From: an uncultured Methanobrevibacter sp.
Lineage (GTDB): Archaea > Methanobacteriota > Methanobacteria > Methanobacteriales > Methanobacteriaceae
Assembly: GCF_937881195.1 (NCBI RefSeq)
Contig: NZ_CALGFC010000003.1
Span: 4,837 to 68,836, forward strand
DNA: 64,000 nucleotides
Direction of reading: 5' to 3'
This document shows positions 48,190 through 57,794 of the stretch, one piece after another (position 1 is the first letter of the stretch; each line of letters begins with the position of its first letter). A program made the translations under genes and the position numbers. The notes beneath the pieces were generated by a model. It was not told where the DNA came from. It worked only from the letters and a program-made list of their open reading frames with translations, and searched no databases.

Positions 48190-48203
48190 ATAACAATTGT
48201 AAT
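48190..48203. promoter_or_regulatory. Operator palindrome, one mismatch, cysS upstream region (fourth)
   Basis: ATAACAATTGTAAT, one base off consensus, 118 bases before cysS. It could be a second site for cooperative binding with the copy at 48083. Confidence 0.5.
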
Positions 48204-48321
48204 ATCATCTATTAAATATAATTTATTTATGTAATTTATATTTTATACATAAATAATTTAAATATTTTTAATAGGAAATATTAACTAATAGAAATAATAT
48301 ATAAAATCAAAGAGGTAAAAA

Positions 48322-49758
48322 ATGTTAATATATAATACAATGAAGAGAGAAAAAGAGTTCTTTGAGAAAAAAAGTTATGATAAAAACATTAATCTCTTTG
48401 TTTGCGGCCCTACTGTATATGACGACGCTCATATAGGGCATGGTCGAACATATATAGCTTTTGACATGATAAAATCATATTTAGAATTTATTGGATATTC
48501 AGTGTTTTATATAGAAAATATTACTGATATTGATGATAAAATTATCATGAGAGCTAAAGAGAATAACATTGACCCATCAGATTTGGCTATATATTATGAA
48601 AAAAGGTTTAAAGAAGATATGAAAAAACTTAATGTAGATTCTGTAAATCTTTATCCTAGAGCTACATATCACATGAATGAGATTTTCAATCAAATTCAAG
48701 TATTAATTGATAAAGGATTTGCTTATGAAACCGAAACAGGAGTTTATTATGAAACTGCAAAATTCAAAGATTTCGGAAAACTTTCTAATAGAGATTTGGA
48801 AAAATTAGATTCTCATAGAATAAATGTTGATTCATCGAAAAAAGATCCTAAAGATTTTGCTTTATGGAAAAAAACTAATGAAAAACCATATTATGAATCA
48901 AAATGGGGAAATGGTAGGCCTGGTTGGCACATTGAAGATACTGCAATAACTGAAAGATACTTTGGTCCTCAATATGATATTCATGGTGGAGGTCTTGATT
49001 TAATCTTCCCACATCATGATGCTGAAATAGCACAAATGGAAGCAATTTCTGGAAAAGAGCCAATGGTAAAATATTGGATGCACACAGGATTTTTAAATGT
49101 TGATGGTGTTAAAATGTCAAAATCTCTTGGAAATTTTATAACAATTAGAGATTTAATTGAAAAATGGGATCCTATGGCATATAGGCTTTTTGTACTTTCA
49201 ACTCACTACAGAAGTCCAATTGATTTTTCCTCAAAATCATTAGAACAAGCTTCAAAAAATCTTAATAGATTAAACAAAACATTAGATAATTTAAATGAGA
49301 TTTTAGTAAAGTTAAAAAAATTTACTTCAATAGAAATTGATAATGATTTAAATAATAAAGAATCTACAAATAATTTGGATGAAGTTGATTTGGCTAAAAA
49401 AGAATTTATAAAAAACATGGAAGATGATTTTAACACTCCACGTGCATTAGCAACTATTTTAAGCTTTACAAAAACTATTAATAGTAATATTAAATCAATA
49501 AATGAAAAGAAAGAAAATGAAATTTGTATAGATGATTACAAATTCTTTGAAAAATCTTTGTTGCTTTTAAAAGATTTTAATTCAATATTTAGAATTAATT
49601 TGTTTGAAATAAAAGATGAAATTAAAGAGGACAAATCTTCTGAATTATTGGAAATTATTGTCAATACACGAAAAAAATTAAGAGAATCGAAAAATTATCA
49701 ATTATCTGATGAAATTAGAGATAAATTAAATGAATTAGAAATTGAAATAGAAGATTGA
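48322..49758 (+). CDS. cysS: Cysteinyl-tRNA synthetase
   Basis: A 478-residue class I synthetase that charges tRNA-Cys. HIGH-type HIGHGRTY and the KMSKSLGNF motif are present. The first zinc cysteine is in FVCGPTVYDDAHIG, but the segment that reads HIEC in E. coli reads HIEDTA here (Asp for Cys); HHDAEIAQMEA holds the remaining ligands. The C-terminal domain is rich in Lys/Asn. ATG start with GAGGT six bases upstream. Many methanogens charge tRNA-Cys through phosphoserine instead, so presence of CysS with CysE/CysK shows a direct cysteine route. Operators upstream put it in the palindrome regulon. Confidence 0.93.
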   Translation: MLIYNTMKREKEFFEKKSYDKNINLFVCGPTVYDDAHIGHGRTYIAFDMIKSYLEFIGYSVFYIENITDIDDKIIMRAKENNIDPSDLAIYYEKRFKEDMKKLNVDSVNLYPRATYHMNEIFNQIQVLIDKGFAYETETGVYYETAKFKDFGKLSNRDLEKLDSHRINVDSSKKDPKDFALWKKTNEKPYYESKWGNGRPGWHIEDTAITERYFGPQYDIHGGGLDLIFPHHDAEIAQMEAISGKEPMVKYWMHTGFLNVDGVKMSKSLGNFITIRDLIEKWDPMAYRLFVLSTHYRSPIDFSSKSLEQASKNLNRLNKTLDNLNEILVKLKKFTSIEIDNDLNNKESTNNLDEVDLAKKEFIKNMEDDFNTPRALATILSFTKTINSNIKSINEKKENEICIDDYKFFEKSLLLLKDFNSIFRINLFEIKDEIKEDKSSELLEIIVNTRKKLRESKNYQLSDEIRDKLNELEIEIED

Positions 49759-50020
49759 TAATTTTGATATAATAATAATTTTAATATTAATTTAAATAAT
49801 ATTCTCAAAAGTATTATGATTAAAATTATATCCTCAAGATTTGTTATTTCAAGATTGTTATTTATTCAGAGTATATTTTAAAATATGTATCAATTAGAAC
49901 ACTAAAATAATTCAAAATATAGTAAAATCTATTCAGTTAATATTTAGTTCATTTCAAGATTATTAAAAGAATTATTGAATTAAAAAGAGTTAATTAAAGA
50001 GTTTATATCGAGATGAAAAA

Positions 50021-50989
50021 ATGACTAGTAAAAAAATCGCAAATAATGTATCTGAATTAGTAGGAAACACACCATTACTAAGATTAAATAATCAAGGTTC
50101 TGATTTGAAAGCAGAATTAGTGGGAAAATTAGAGTCTTTTAATCCACTTAGTAGTGTGAAAGATAGGATTTCTGTTGGAATGATTGATAAAGCAGAAGAT
50201 GAAGGTTTGATAGATGAAAAAACTGTTCTTATTGAACCAACTAGTGGAAATACTGGTATTGGACTTGCTTTTGTTGCAGCTAGTAGAGGTTATAGACTTA
50301 TTTTAACTATGCCAGACACCATGTCAATTGAAAGAAGAAAATTGTTAGCTATCTTTGGAGCAGAAATTGTACTAACTCCCGGTGCAAATGGAATGAATGG
50401 TGCAATATCAAAGGCTGATGAGTTATTAGAAGAAATCGAAAATAGTTTTTCGGTTCGTCAATTTTCAAACCCCGTGAATGTTGAAACACATTATAATACT
50501 ACTGCCGAAGAAATTTGGAATGACACCAATGGAAAAGTTGATATTGTAATAGGAGGTGTGGGTACTGGAGGTACAATAACTGGAATTGGTAAAAAATTAA
50601 AAGAAACTGATAAAAATCCTAATGTTAAAATTGTAGCTGTTGAACCTGCCTATTCCCCAGTATTATCTGGAGAAAACCCAGGTCCTCACAGAATACAAGG
50701 TATTGGTGCAGGATTTGTACCTGATATATATCAAAGTGAACTAATAGATGAAATCATTCCAGTTAGAGATGAAGATGCCTCTAAAACAATGTTAAACTTA
50801 GCTGCAAAAGAAGGTATTCTTGTAGGAATATCCTCAGGAGCTGCTACATATGCAGGAATCCAATTAGCTAAAAAAGAAGAAAATAAAGGAAAAAGAATAG
50901 TAGTAATATTACCCGATACTGGTGAAAGATATCTTTCAATGGATTGGGTATTTGAAGATATTTATAAAGAATATTCTGATGTATTATAA
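50021..50989 (+). CDS. cysK: Cysteine synthase (O-acetylserine sulfhydrylase)
   Basis: A 322-residue PLP enzyme converting O-acetylserine and sulfide to cysteine. LVGNTPLLRL, the Schiff-base lysine in SSVKDRI, PTSGNTGIGLAFVAASRGY and GGVGTGGTITGIG are typical of CysK; IGAGFVPDIY follows. Full length. ATG start with GAGATGA five bases upstream. It follows cysS by 262 bases. TTTGTTAT and ATTGTTAT half-sites lie near 49848 and 49855, but no full operator. Confidence 0.93.
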   Translation: MTSKKIANNVSELVGNTPLLRLNNQGSDLKAELVGKLESFNPLSSVKDRISVGMIDKAEDEGLIDEKTVLIEPTSGNTGIGLAFVAASRGYRLILTMPDTMSIERRKLLAIFGAEIVLTPGANGMNGAISKADELLEEIENSFSVRQFSNPVNVETHYNTTAEEIWNDTNGKVDIVIGGVGTGGTITGIGKKLKETDKNPNVKIVAVEPAYSPVLSGENPGPHRIQGIGAGFVPDIYQSELIDEIIPVRDEDASKTMLNLAAKEGILVGISSGAATYAGIQLAKKEENKGKRIVVILPDTGERYLSMDWVFEDIYKEYSDVL

Positions 50990-51557
50990 TATTTAAATTT
51001 TACATTAAATGTAATAAATTGACAAAATTATTATAATATTAAAAATATTTAAAAATATATAAAAAACATTTTTATATACTTCTTTTTTATATTTATATCT
51101 ATTAACTCTTAAATCCCTAAATTTTGAATAATAAACGAATTATAGGTTTATTTTATATAAATCTATAACTTAATTAAATAATTATTATCCTAAATTAACT
51201 AATAATTAATTAGAAATTTATTATCAATTTAATTAATATAAAATCACCTAGATATTATACATAGATGATTTGATAAACATTCATTTTAATATTTATATTA
51301 ATTATAATTAAAAAAATTGTATTTTGAAAATAAAATATTCCAAAAATGAAAATAATTTATAGCAAATAATAATTTAAAAATCTATTTAGAGATAATATTG
51401 ATTATTAAATTTTCAATAGTTTTAATATAAAAGAAAAATATAATAACTATTGATATATTACTGATTAATTTTTACATACATAATAAAAATAACTTAAATT
51501 TAAAATTTACATAAATAACAAAATATCAAGATAGTAAATTATTAATGGAGTGATATT
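50990..51557. other. A+T-rich spacer upstream of iscS
   Basis: A 568-base spacer. It contains the degenerate palindrome at 51443 and otherwise no ORF or RNA gene that I can support. Confidence 0.4.
51443..51456. promoter_or_regulatory. Degenerate operator-like palindrome upstream of iscS
   Basis: ATAACTATTGATAT differs from the regulon consensus at two bases and lies about 100 bases before iscS, shortly after a TATA-like TTTAATATAA at 51421. This could be a weak site or chance in A+T-rich DNA. Confidence 0.25.
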
Positions 51558-52760
51558 ATGATATATATGGATCATTCAGCCACATCACCTGTGAGGAAAG
51601 AAGTATTTGAAGTAATGGAACCTTATTTTACAAGATCTTTTGGAAATGCATCTACATTCTATTCACTTGGAAGAGAAGCTAAAAAAGGTATGGAAGAAGC
51701 TAGAGGATATGTAGCTGATTTAATTGGTGCAAATAATGATGAGATAATATTCACAAGCGGGGGAACTGAATCTGATAATATCGCAATACAAGGAATCGCA
51801 TATAAACTCAATAATTCAGGAAAAGGAAATCATATTATCACATCAGCAATAGAACATCCAGCAGTAATGGAAACTTGCTCTGCACTTGAAAAAAAAGGTT
51901 TCGAAATTACATATCTCCCTGTTTATGAAGAAGGAATAATTAGAATAGAAGATTTAAAATCCGTTATTAAAGAAGAAACAATATTAATAACCATTATGCA
52001 TGCTAATAATGAAATTGGGACTATTCAACCGATTTCAGAAATAGGAAAAATAGCTAAAGAAAATAATATTAAATTTCATACAGATGCTGTCCAAAGTGTT
52101 GGCAAAATACCCGTAGATGTTAATGAACTAAATGTTGATTTACTTTCAATATCATCCCATAAAATTTATGGCCCAAAAGGAATAGGTGCATTATACATAC
52201 GAAAAGGAACTAGATTAGAACCTATTTTATATGGAGGAGGTCAAGAAAAAGATTTATCTCCAGGAACTGAAAATATTGCAGGAATAGTTGGTTTAGGGGA
52301 AGCATGTAGACTAGCTAATGAAGAATTAGAAAAAAATATTTATTATTTAACAAATCTAAGAAATAAATTGATTGAAGGAATATTAAATTCTGTTGAAAAA
52401 TCTTATGTTAATGGAGATATCGAAAAAAGACTTCCGGGAAATGTTAATTTCAGGTTTACTGGTATTGAAGGAGAATCTTTAGTACTTATGCTTGATGCAA
52501 AAGGAATTGATGGATCTACTGGTTCTGCATGTTCATCAAAAAAACTTACTGCTTCTCATGTGTTAAAAGCTATAGGCTTAGAAGATGTAGATTCGCACGG
52601 ATCTTTAAGGTTAACAATTGGTCCCGAAAATACAGAAGAAGAAATAGAAACTGTTATTAAAGAAATACCTCCAATTGTTGAAAGACTTAGAAGTATGTCT
52701 TCAATTTGGAATAAAGACGATTCTTTATGGAAAGATAATACAAAGAGTTGTGATATTTAA
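51558..52760 (+). CDS. iscS: Cysteine desulfurase (NifS/IscS family)
   Basis: A 400-residue PLP enzyme that removes sulfur from cysteine as an enzyme-bound persulfide. N-terminal YMDHSATSPV, TSGGTESDNIAI, the HTDAVQSVGK segment and the lysine in SSHKIYGPKG are present. The persulfide cysteine is in STGSACSSKK, with the loop length of the NifS/IscS group. ATG start with GGAGTGAT four bases upstream; a second ATG at 51567 is possible. The scaffold gene iscU follows after 150 bases. It may supply sulfur to clusters of the many Fe-S proteins here and perhaps to ThiI. Confidence 0.93.
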   Translation: MIYMDHSATSPVRKEVFEVMEPYFTRSFGNASTFYSLGREAKKGMEEARGYVADLIGANNDEIIFTSGGTESDNIAIQGIAYKLNNSGKGNHIITSAIEHPAVMETCSALEKKGFEITYLPVYEEGIIRIEDLKSVIKEETILITIMHANNEIGTIQPISEIGKIAKENNIKFHTDAVQSVGKIPVDVNELNVDLLSISSHKIYGPKGIGALYIRKGTRLEPILYGGGQEKDLSPGTENIAGIVGLGEACRLANEELEKNIYYLTNLRNKLIEGILNSVEKSYVNGDIEKRLPGNVNFRFTGIEGESLVLMLDAKGIDGSTGSACSSKKLTASHVLKAIGLEDVDSHGSLRLTIGPENTEEEIETVIKEIPPIVERLRSMSSIWNKDDSLWKDNTKSCDI

Positions 52761-52910
52761 TTATTATAAAATTATAATTTTAAATGTAAAACTAAATATA
52801 ACCTTAAATTGTTATTTTAAATTGTACATTAAATTATTATATTAAATTGTTAAATAATTTATATATTCTCAAAATTACCCCCATTATTAAAAAATATTAT
52901 AGGTGAAAAT

Positions 52911-53279
52911 ATGTACTCAGAAAAAGTTATGGAACATTTTACTAATCCTAGAAATGTAGGTGAAATTGAAAATCCTGATGGAGAAGGTACTGTAGGAAAT
53001 CCTACTTGTGGAGATATGATGACTATTTACATCAAAGTGAAAGAAGATAAAATTGATGATATAAAATTTAAAACATTTGGTTGTGGTGCAGCTATAGCCA
53101 CTAGTAGTATGATAACTGAATTAGCTAAAGGAAAAACTGTTGATGAAGCATATGAAATAAGTAGAAATGATGTAGCTGATGCTCTTGATGGACTTCCAAA
53201 AGTTAAAATGCATTGCTCTAATTTAGCTGCAGATGCACTTCAAAAAGCAATCGAAAACTATAGGTCTAAAAATAGTTAA
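52911..53279 (+). CDS. iscU: Fe-S cluster scaffold protein (IscU/NifU N-domain)
   Basis: A 122-residue scaffold on which Fe-S clusters are built. The three conserved cysteines are present: NPTCGDMM, FGCGAAIA and KMHCSNLA. N-terminal YSEKVMEHFTNPRNVGEI is typical of the family. ATG start with AGGTGA four bases upstream. Probably transcribed with iscS. Confidence 0.93.
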   Translation: MYSEKVMEHFTNPRNVGEIENPDGEGTVGNPTCGDMMTIYIKVKEDKIDDIKFKTFGCGAAIATSSMITELAKGKTVDEAYEISRNDVADALDGLPKVKMHCSNLAADALQKAIENYRSKNS

Positions 53280-53565
53280 AAAGATTAATGCCAAAAATGA
53301 ATTAAAATATAAAATTATTAATATTATTTTTTATTAATTATATTTTTTATTAATTATATTTTTCTATATCTATTTTTACTAATCTTACCTTTAATAATCT
53401 TATTTTTAATAATATTTAGTTTTAATAATTTTACCTTTAATAAGCTTATTTTAAATAATATTTAGTTTTAATAATCTTATTTTTATTAAAATTATTTTAA
53501 TTTAAAATATTTTTTAATCTTACTTAAATATTTAATTAAAATGAAAAAATAATATTTTAATTAAT

Positions 53566-54228
53566 TTAAATCCCTAATTTCTTAATAGCTTTTTCTGCTG
53601 CTATTTGTTCCGCTTCTTTTTTGCTCTTACCCGTTCCAACACCAATTTCTTCATCACCAACTATTATACCTATAACAAAAGTTTTATCATGAGGAGCACC
53701 ATATTCCTCTATTAGCTTATATTCTACATTAAGCTCATTAGCATCCCCATATTCTTTAATTTTAGATTTAAAGTCACTAAAAAATATTGTTTCATCATCA
53801 ATTGCTGGAAAAACAGTTTTTGATAGGAATTCTCTTGTTTTTTCTATTCCTTGATCTAAATATATTGCTCCTAAAAGAGACTCGAAAACATCTGCACTAA
53901 TTGAAAATATTTCATTTATACTAACTTTATTATCATCAAGTTCTAATTTTATCATACTTGTTAATCCTAATTCATGAGAATAGTTAGCTAATGCCGTTTC
54001 ACAAACATAATTTGACCTTAATTTAGTTAAGTCCCCTTCACCAATATTTTTATATTTTTCATATAGGTACTTAGAAACAAACATGCTAAGTACTGCATCT
54101 CCCAAAAATTCCAATCTTTCATAATCATAGCTAATATTGTGCTTAACACCATAAGATTTATGCATAAAAGCCATATTAAAAAGTTCTAAATCATTAGGAA
54201 CTATGCCAAGTTCATCAAGTATTTTCAT
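53566..54228 (-). CDS. rnc: Ribonuclease III
   Basis: A 220-residue double-strand RNA nuclease. The catalytic signature YERLEFLGDAVLSMFVSKYLY lies at about residues 40-60, and the second acidic pair is in DVFESLLGAIYLDQG. The C-terminal dsRNA-binding domain (about 150-218) ends GTGKSKKEAEQIAAEKAIKKLG. Bacterial-type RNase III is rare in archaea, so its presence is notable. ATG start with GTGAT four bases upstream. It converges on iscU, with a T-rich spacer between. Confidence 0.92.
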   Translation of the reverse strand: MKILDELGIVPNDLELFNMAFMHKSYGVKHNISYDYERLEFLGDAVLSMFVSKYLYEKYKNIGEGDLTKLRSNYVCETALANYSHELGLTSMIKLELDDNKVSINEIFSISADVFESLLGAIYLDQGIEKTREFLSKTVFPAIDDETIFFSDFKSKIKEYGDANELNVEYKLIEEYGAPHDKTFVIGIIVGDEEIGVGTGKSKKEAEQIAAEKAIKKLGI

Positions 54229-55212
54229 TAAATCACGGAAATCTATTAATTTTTAAAATAAAGATAAATATTTAAAATATATTAAACTGAAAATAGGATT
54301 TATTAATAAATAATATTCAATATCAATATTATCTAATTATTTATATAAAAATAATTATCAGATTATATATTTATATAATTTTTCTATAATAATTATATGT
54401 AACTATATATTATATTAATTTTGTTCATATCTAATATAAATATTACCACAAAACCTGATAAAAAATCTAAAATAATTAGTTTTACTTAATAATAACGCCA
54501 TAATATTAGAAGATATATATTAAGTTTTACAATCAATTAAACAGTTATATAATTAGTTATATAATTAAAAATTAGAAAATTAATAATTTTTTAGATAATA
54601 TGTTTATTTAAAAATACTTATCATCAGCTCTCTAGGATTAATGACTTATATTTCACTTTACATAATATATTTTTCAATAAGTTACGACCTTATTGAAAAA
54701 TTAAAAATTGGTAATTCCTCATATATTCCGTAGATAGCTATAAATAAAATGAAATTTTCATAATTTTTATTTAGAAAAATATTATATTTTTATAAATATG
54801 AAAAATGAAGTTTTTATCATTTATGAAAATTTTTTATTTTTATAAGTTTAAAATGTGAAGTATTTTATTATTTATAAAGATTGATTTACTGTATTAAAAT
54901 TAAAAAAGTCTTTAATATAAAACTATTTTCCACAAGAATAAAAAAATTAGATTATTATATAAAAAAGTTATATAAAAATTTAAAAATTAATACTAATTTT
55001 TTTGTTTTATATTTTTATATTAGCTATAAAATGGACAAACAGAATAATTATGTAGATAAAATAGTATAATCTATTTTATAATCATAATTTTCAAATATAA
55101 ATTTGATAAAATTATTTATAAATTCATTTAATTAATTGAAAAGATAAATTGAAATTATTTATAATAAATTTTTATAATAAATGATAAATAAAAATAATGA
55201 AAAGGGATTTAT
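54229..55212. other. Long spacer containing one strong hairpin
   Basis: A 984-base A+T-rich spacer. The stretch 54615-54740 is less A+T-rich than its surroundings and holds the hairpin listed next. A 62-codon frame at 54881-55069 has no ribosome binding site and Lys/Ile/Tyr-only composition, so I do not call it. Confidence 0.45.
54670..54700. ncRNA. Possible structured RNA: perfect 12-bp hairpin with 7-base loop
   Basis: TTTTTCAATAAG and CTTATTGAAAAA pair perfectly around the loop TTACGAC. The surrounding 125 bases have more G and C than the spacer average and include AGCTCTCTAGG and CGTAGATAGC. This could be a small RNA, part of a leader, or a terminator; the strand cannot be decided. Confidence 0.3.
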
Positions 55213-55551
55213 ATGATATTAAATTGGCAAAAAGAAATAACAACTATTGACCCTAGTATGAAATTTAGAAGTGAGGGAGGATGGTTAAAAACTATAGATA
55301 AATTAGATAAAAGTGTTTCTAATGGATATTCTTTAGTTGGAGATTTTGTTAAATCTGGAGATTTTGATGAAAACTATTCAGATGGATTATACTTAGACTG
55401 CAATAAAGAACCTGGAAAAAAGAAAAAATTACAGACAGATTATCGTTTATTCAGAATATCAAATGGACAGTTAAGACTTTTAGATATGATAATCGATGGA
55501 GAATCCAACTGGGCATGCGAATTTTGGGACACAATTGAAGAAGAATTATAA
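55213..55551 (+). CDS. Conserved-looking protein of unknown function
   Basis: A 112-residue soluble protein rich in Trp, Asp and Lys. It opens MILNWQKEITTIDPSMKF and has WLKTIDKLDKSVSNGYSLVGDF, an acidic DGLYLDCN segment, then RLFRISNGQLRLLDMI and WACEFWDTIEEEL. ATG start with AAAGGGAT five bases upstream, which supports expression. No family or motif is recognised. It stands alone between spacers. Confidence 0.6.
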   Translation: MILNWQKEITTIDPSMKFRSEGGWLKTIDKLDKSVSNGYSLVGDFVKSGDFDENYSDGLYLDCNKEPGKKKKLQTDYRLFRISNGQLRLLDMIIDGESNWACEFWDTIEEEL

Positions 55552-55748
55552 AATTTTAAATATTAGTATTTTTTTAATATTAAAGATATTCATTAAATAG
55601 AAAATATAAACCTACACATGATATCCAATTTAGATAAAATTAAAATTGATAATAAATTTGAAAAATTATATGAGTTATATTATAATAAAATACAGTATTA
55701 AACATAATATAATAAAAATATTATAATAAAATTGTTATAATAACATTA

Positions 55749-56654
55749 TTACAATTTTTTATTTATTAATTTTCTAATGGAGTCTAAAAGAATTCCATTT
55801 AACATTAAAAATAACCCTAATATCGTTAATATAATAACTATAACAGTAATACCAAAATTAATAATTATTCCATTCAAATAATCGTTTAAAAGCCATATTC
55901 CACTTACAATCCCTATCAAGAAAATTATAAATCCCGGTATAGTAAAATAAATAATCGGTCTTCTAAACTCCATGTCTTTTATTATTTTTAATAAAACGCC
56001 TACTCCATGAGTAATCGGATTCTCAGTAGATCCATCTAAATCATAACGAACAGTTATTGGAACCTCAACTATTTTTATCCCTGCCTCGGCTGCATCAGAT
56101 AACATTTCACTTTCAATTCCAAAGCCCGAATCATTAAGTTTAAAAAAAGGAATAGTATTTTTTGAAAATGCCCTAAAACCACTTTGAGAATCAGTAATAT
56201 TTAATCCAGATGAAATATTAGTAGCTTTATCTAAAACTTTTTGCCCTATTCTTCTATAACCTGGAGTATCATCTCCATCAAATCCTTCTATGTATCTACT
56301 ACCATTGACAAAATCAGCTTCTCCATTTATTATTGGAGAAATAAGATTTGGAATTTCATCAGGATTATTTTGACCATCCCCATCAATCGTAACAATTATA
56401 TCATAATTTTCATTTGAATTACTATTGATAGATTCAACTAAATCAAATCCAGATTTTAATCCTTGACCTTTACCCAAATTTTTAGGATGTGATATAATTT
56501 CAGCACCAGCTAATTTAGCTACATTCTCTGTTTTATCAGAACTTCCATCATTTATAACAATAATATTATCAACATATTGTGAAGTTCTTAGAATGACACT
56601 TCCTAATGCTACTTCTTCATTAAATGCAGGAATAATAGCTACAACTCTATTCAT
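55749..56654 (-). CDS. Family 2 glycosyltransferase, dolichol-phosphate sugar synthase-like
   Basis: A 301-residue GT2 enzyme that probably loads a sugar onto a polyprenyl phosphate for cell-surface glycan or glycoprotein synthesis. AIIPAFNEE near the N-terminus, INDGSSDKT, then the DGDGQNNPDEI catalytic metal motif and NGSRYIEGFDG are present. Two C-terminal membrane segments (about residues 230-290) anchor it. The second ATG (56654) is chosen over 56666 because GGGTAAT lies before it and the family begins close to the VVAIIPAFNEE strand. The epimerase and galU genes nearby supply nucleotide sugars. Confidence 0.85.
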   Translation of the reverse strand: MNRVVAIIPAFNEEVALGSVILRTSQYVDNIIVINDGSSDKTENVAKLAGAEIISHPKNLGKGQGLKSGFDLVESINSNSNENYDIIVTIDGDGQNNPDEIPNLISPIINGEADFVNGSRYIEGFDGDDTPGYRRIGQKVLDKATNISSGLNITDSQSGFRAFSKNTIPFFKLNDSGFGIESEMLSDAAEAGIKIVEVPITVRYDLDGSTENPITHGVGVLLKIIKDMEFRRPIIYFTIPGFIIFLIGIVSGIWLLNDYLNGIIINFGITVIVIILTILGLFLMLNGILLDSIRKLINKKL

Positions 56655-56852
56655 TGTATTACCCAATTATTTTCAGTATTTTTAAATAGAAATTATGTTA
56701 TATTACTAAAAATTATTCATTATACAAAAATAAAATCCATTGAATTATATAAAGGGTCTATTAAAATACAAACCAATTATTATTTATACTTAAATGAATT
56801 TATCATTGAAGTTTATATTCAATAATTTTATTTTTAATAATATGAAATATCT

Positions 56853-57794
56853 TTATTCAATATTATAAAATTCTTTCATCCATTCAACAGTTTTTTTAAT
56901 TCCTTCTTCTGGAGAAACTTTAGGATCATGTTTCAAATCTTTTATAGCTTTTGAAAAATCAATGGTTTTAACTTTTGTAGTAAAAGGTTCTGCTTCATGA
57001 TAAGTTACAAGTGAATCATCTAAACCTACTGTTTCAAGAACAATGTCAGAGTATTCTTTAATGTCTTTTTCCCACTCTTGTTTACTCCCAACATTATATA
57101 CTTCACCAGGAATAAAATTATCTACAATATTTGCAAATGTATTTGCTGTATCTCCAACATAATCAATAATACGTTTATGTCCTTCATATACTTCGTATCC
57201 TTGATTGTGAAGAGCTTTATAAATAAAAATCGGAATAAATCCTTTATAAGGAGAATATTCTTCATGAGGACCATAACAATTTACAGGACGGACTCTAACA
57301 GTTTCAGTAGCAAACATTGTAGCTGAATTCATACACATTAATTCACCTGCCCATTTAGTAATTGCATAGTCATTCATTTGATAAGTATCTTTGATAGGAT
57401 TATTAACCATTACATCTTCACTCATAACCCCATTATAATCCCCATAAACCTCTGCAGAGGAAAAAAATATCATTTTAAAATCAAGTTCTTCTTGCAAACG
57501 AATCATATGTTTGGTTCCTATAACATTAGTACCCCATAGATTTTCATAATAACCTTCACCATTCCATCTACCATATTCAGCAGCTAAATGATAAACAAAA
57601 TCAAAATTATCATTTTCTTTAAAGACACGTTCAATCTGTCGATATTTACCAACATCAGCACGAATATAATTTTCTCTTGGTTTGTGTAAAAGGTCACAAG
57701 CTAGAACTTCATGACCTCTATTTCTTAATTCATTGCATAAGTTAGTTCCAATAAAACCTGCACCACCAGTAACTAATATTCTTTGTGTCTCCAT
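56853..57794 (-). CDS. NAD-dependent nucleotide-sugar epimerase/dehydratase
   Basis: A 313-residue short-chain dehydrogenase of the extended type. The NAD-binding GGAGFIGTNLC lies at about residues 10-20; YHLAAEYG, FFSSAEVYGDY and the catalytic YAITK (Tyr-x3-Lys) are present, followed by RPVNCYGPHEE. It acts on a nucleotide sugar, but whether as 4-epimerase or dehydratase is not clear. ATG start with GAGGAG five bases upstream. It lies between the GT2 and galU genes, fitting a surface-glycan set. Confidence 0.85.
   Translation of the reverse strand: METQRILVTGGAGFIGTNLCNELRNRGHEVLACDLLHKPRENYIRADVGKYRQIERVFKENDNFDFVYHLAAEYGRWNGEGYYENLWGTNVIGTKHMIRLQEELDFKMIFFSSAEVYGDYNGVMSEDVMVNNPIKDTYQMNDYAITKWAGELMCMNSATMFATETVRVRPVNCYGPHEEYSPYKGFIPIFIYKALHNQGYEVYEGHKRIIDYVGDTANTFANIVDNFIPGEVYNVGSKQEWEKDIKEYSDIVLETVGLDDSLVTYHEAEPFTTKVKTIDFSKAIKDLKHDPKVSPEEGIKKTVEWMKEFYNIE

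Larger units (their letters stand above)
47041..48321. other. 1.28-kb divergent spacer between metY and cysS with four operators
   Basis: A long A+T-rich spacer. The left half holds a 22-base repeat (TATTAGTATTATAATTATTA-like, three copies, about 47398-47466) and an ATT run near 47545-47575. The right half (47778-48203) carries four copies of the regulon palindrome, each with a TATA-like string nearby. I find no ORF longer than about a dozen codons behind a ribosome binding site; a non-coding transcript is possible. Confidence 0.5.

Noticed and set aside
54881..55069. A 62-codon frame in the spacer after rnc
   Set aside because: No ribosome binding site, biased Lys/Ile/Tyr composition and no recognisable feature; typical of chance frames in such DNA.
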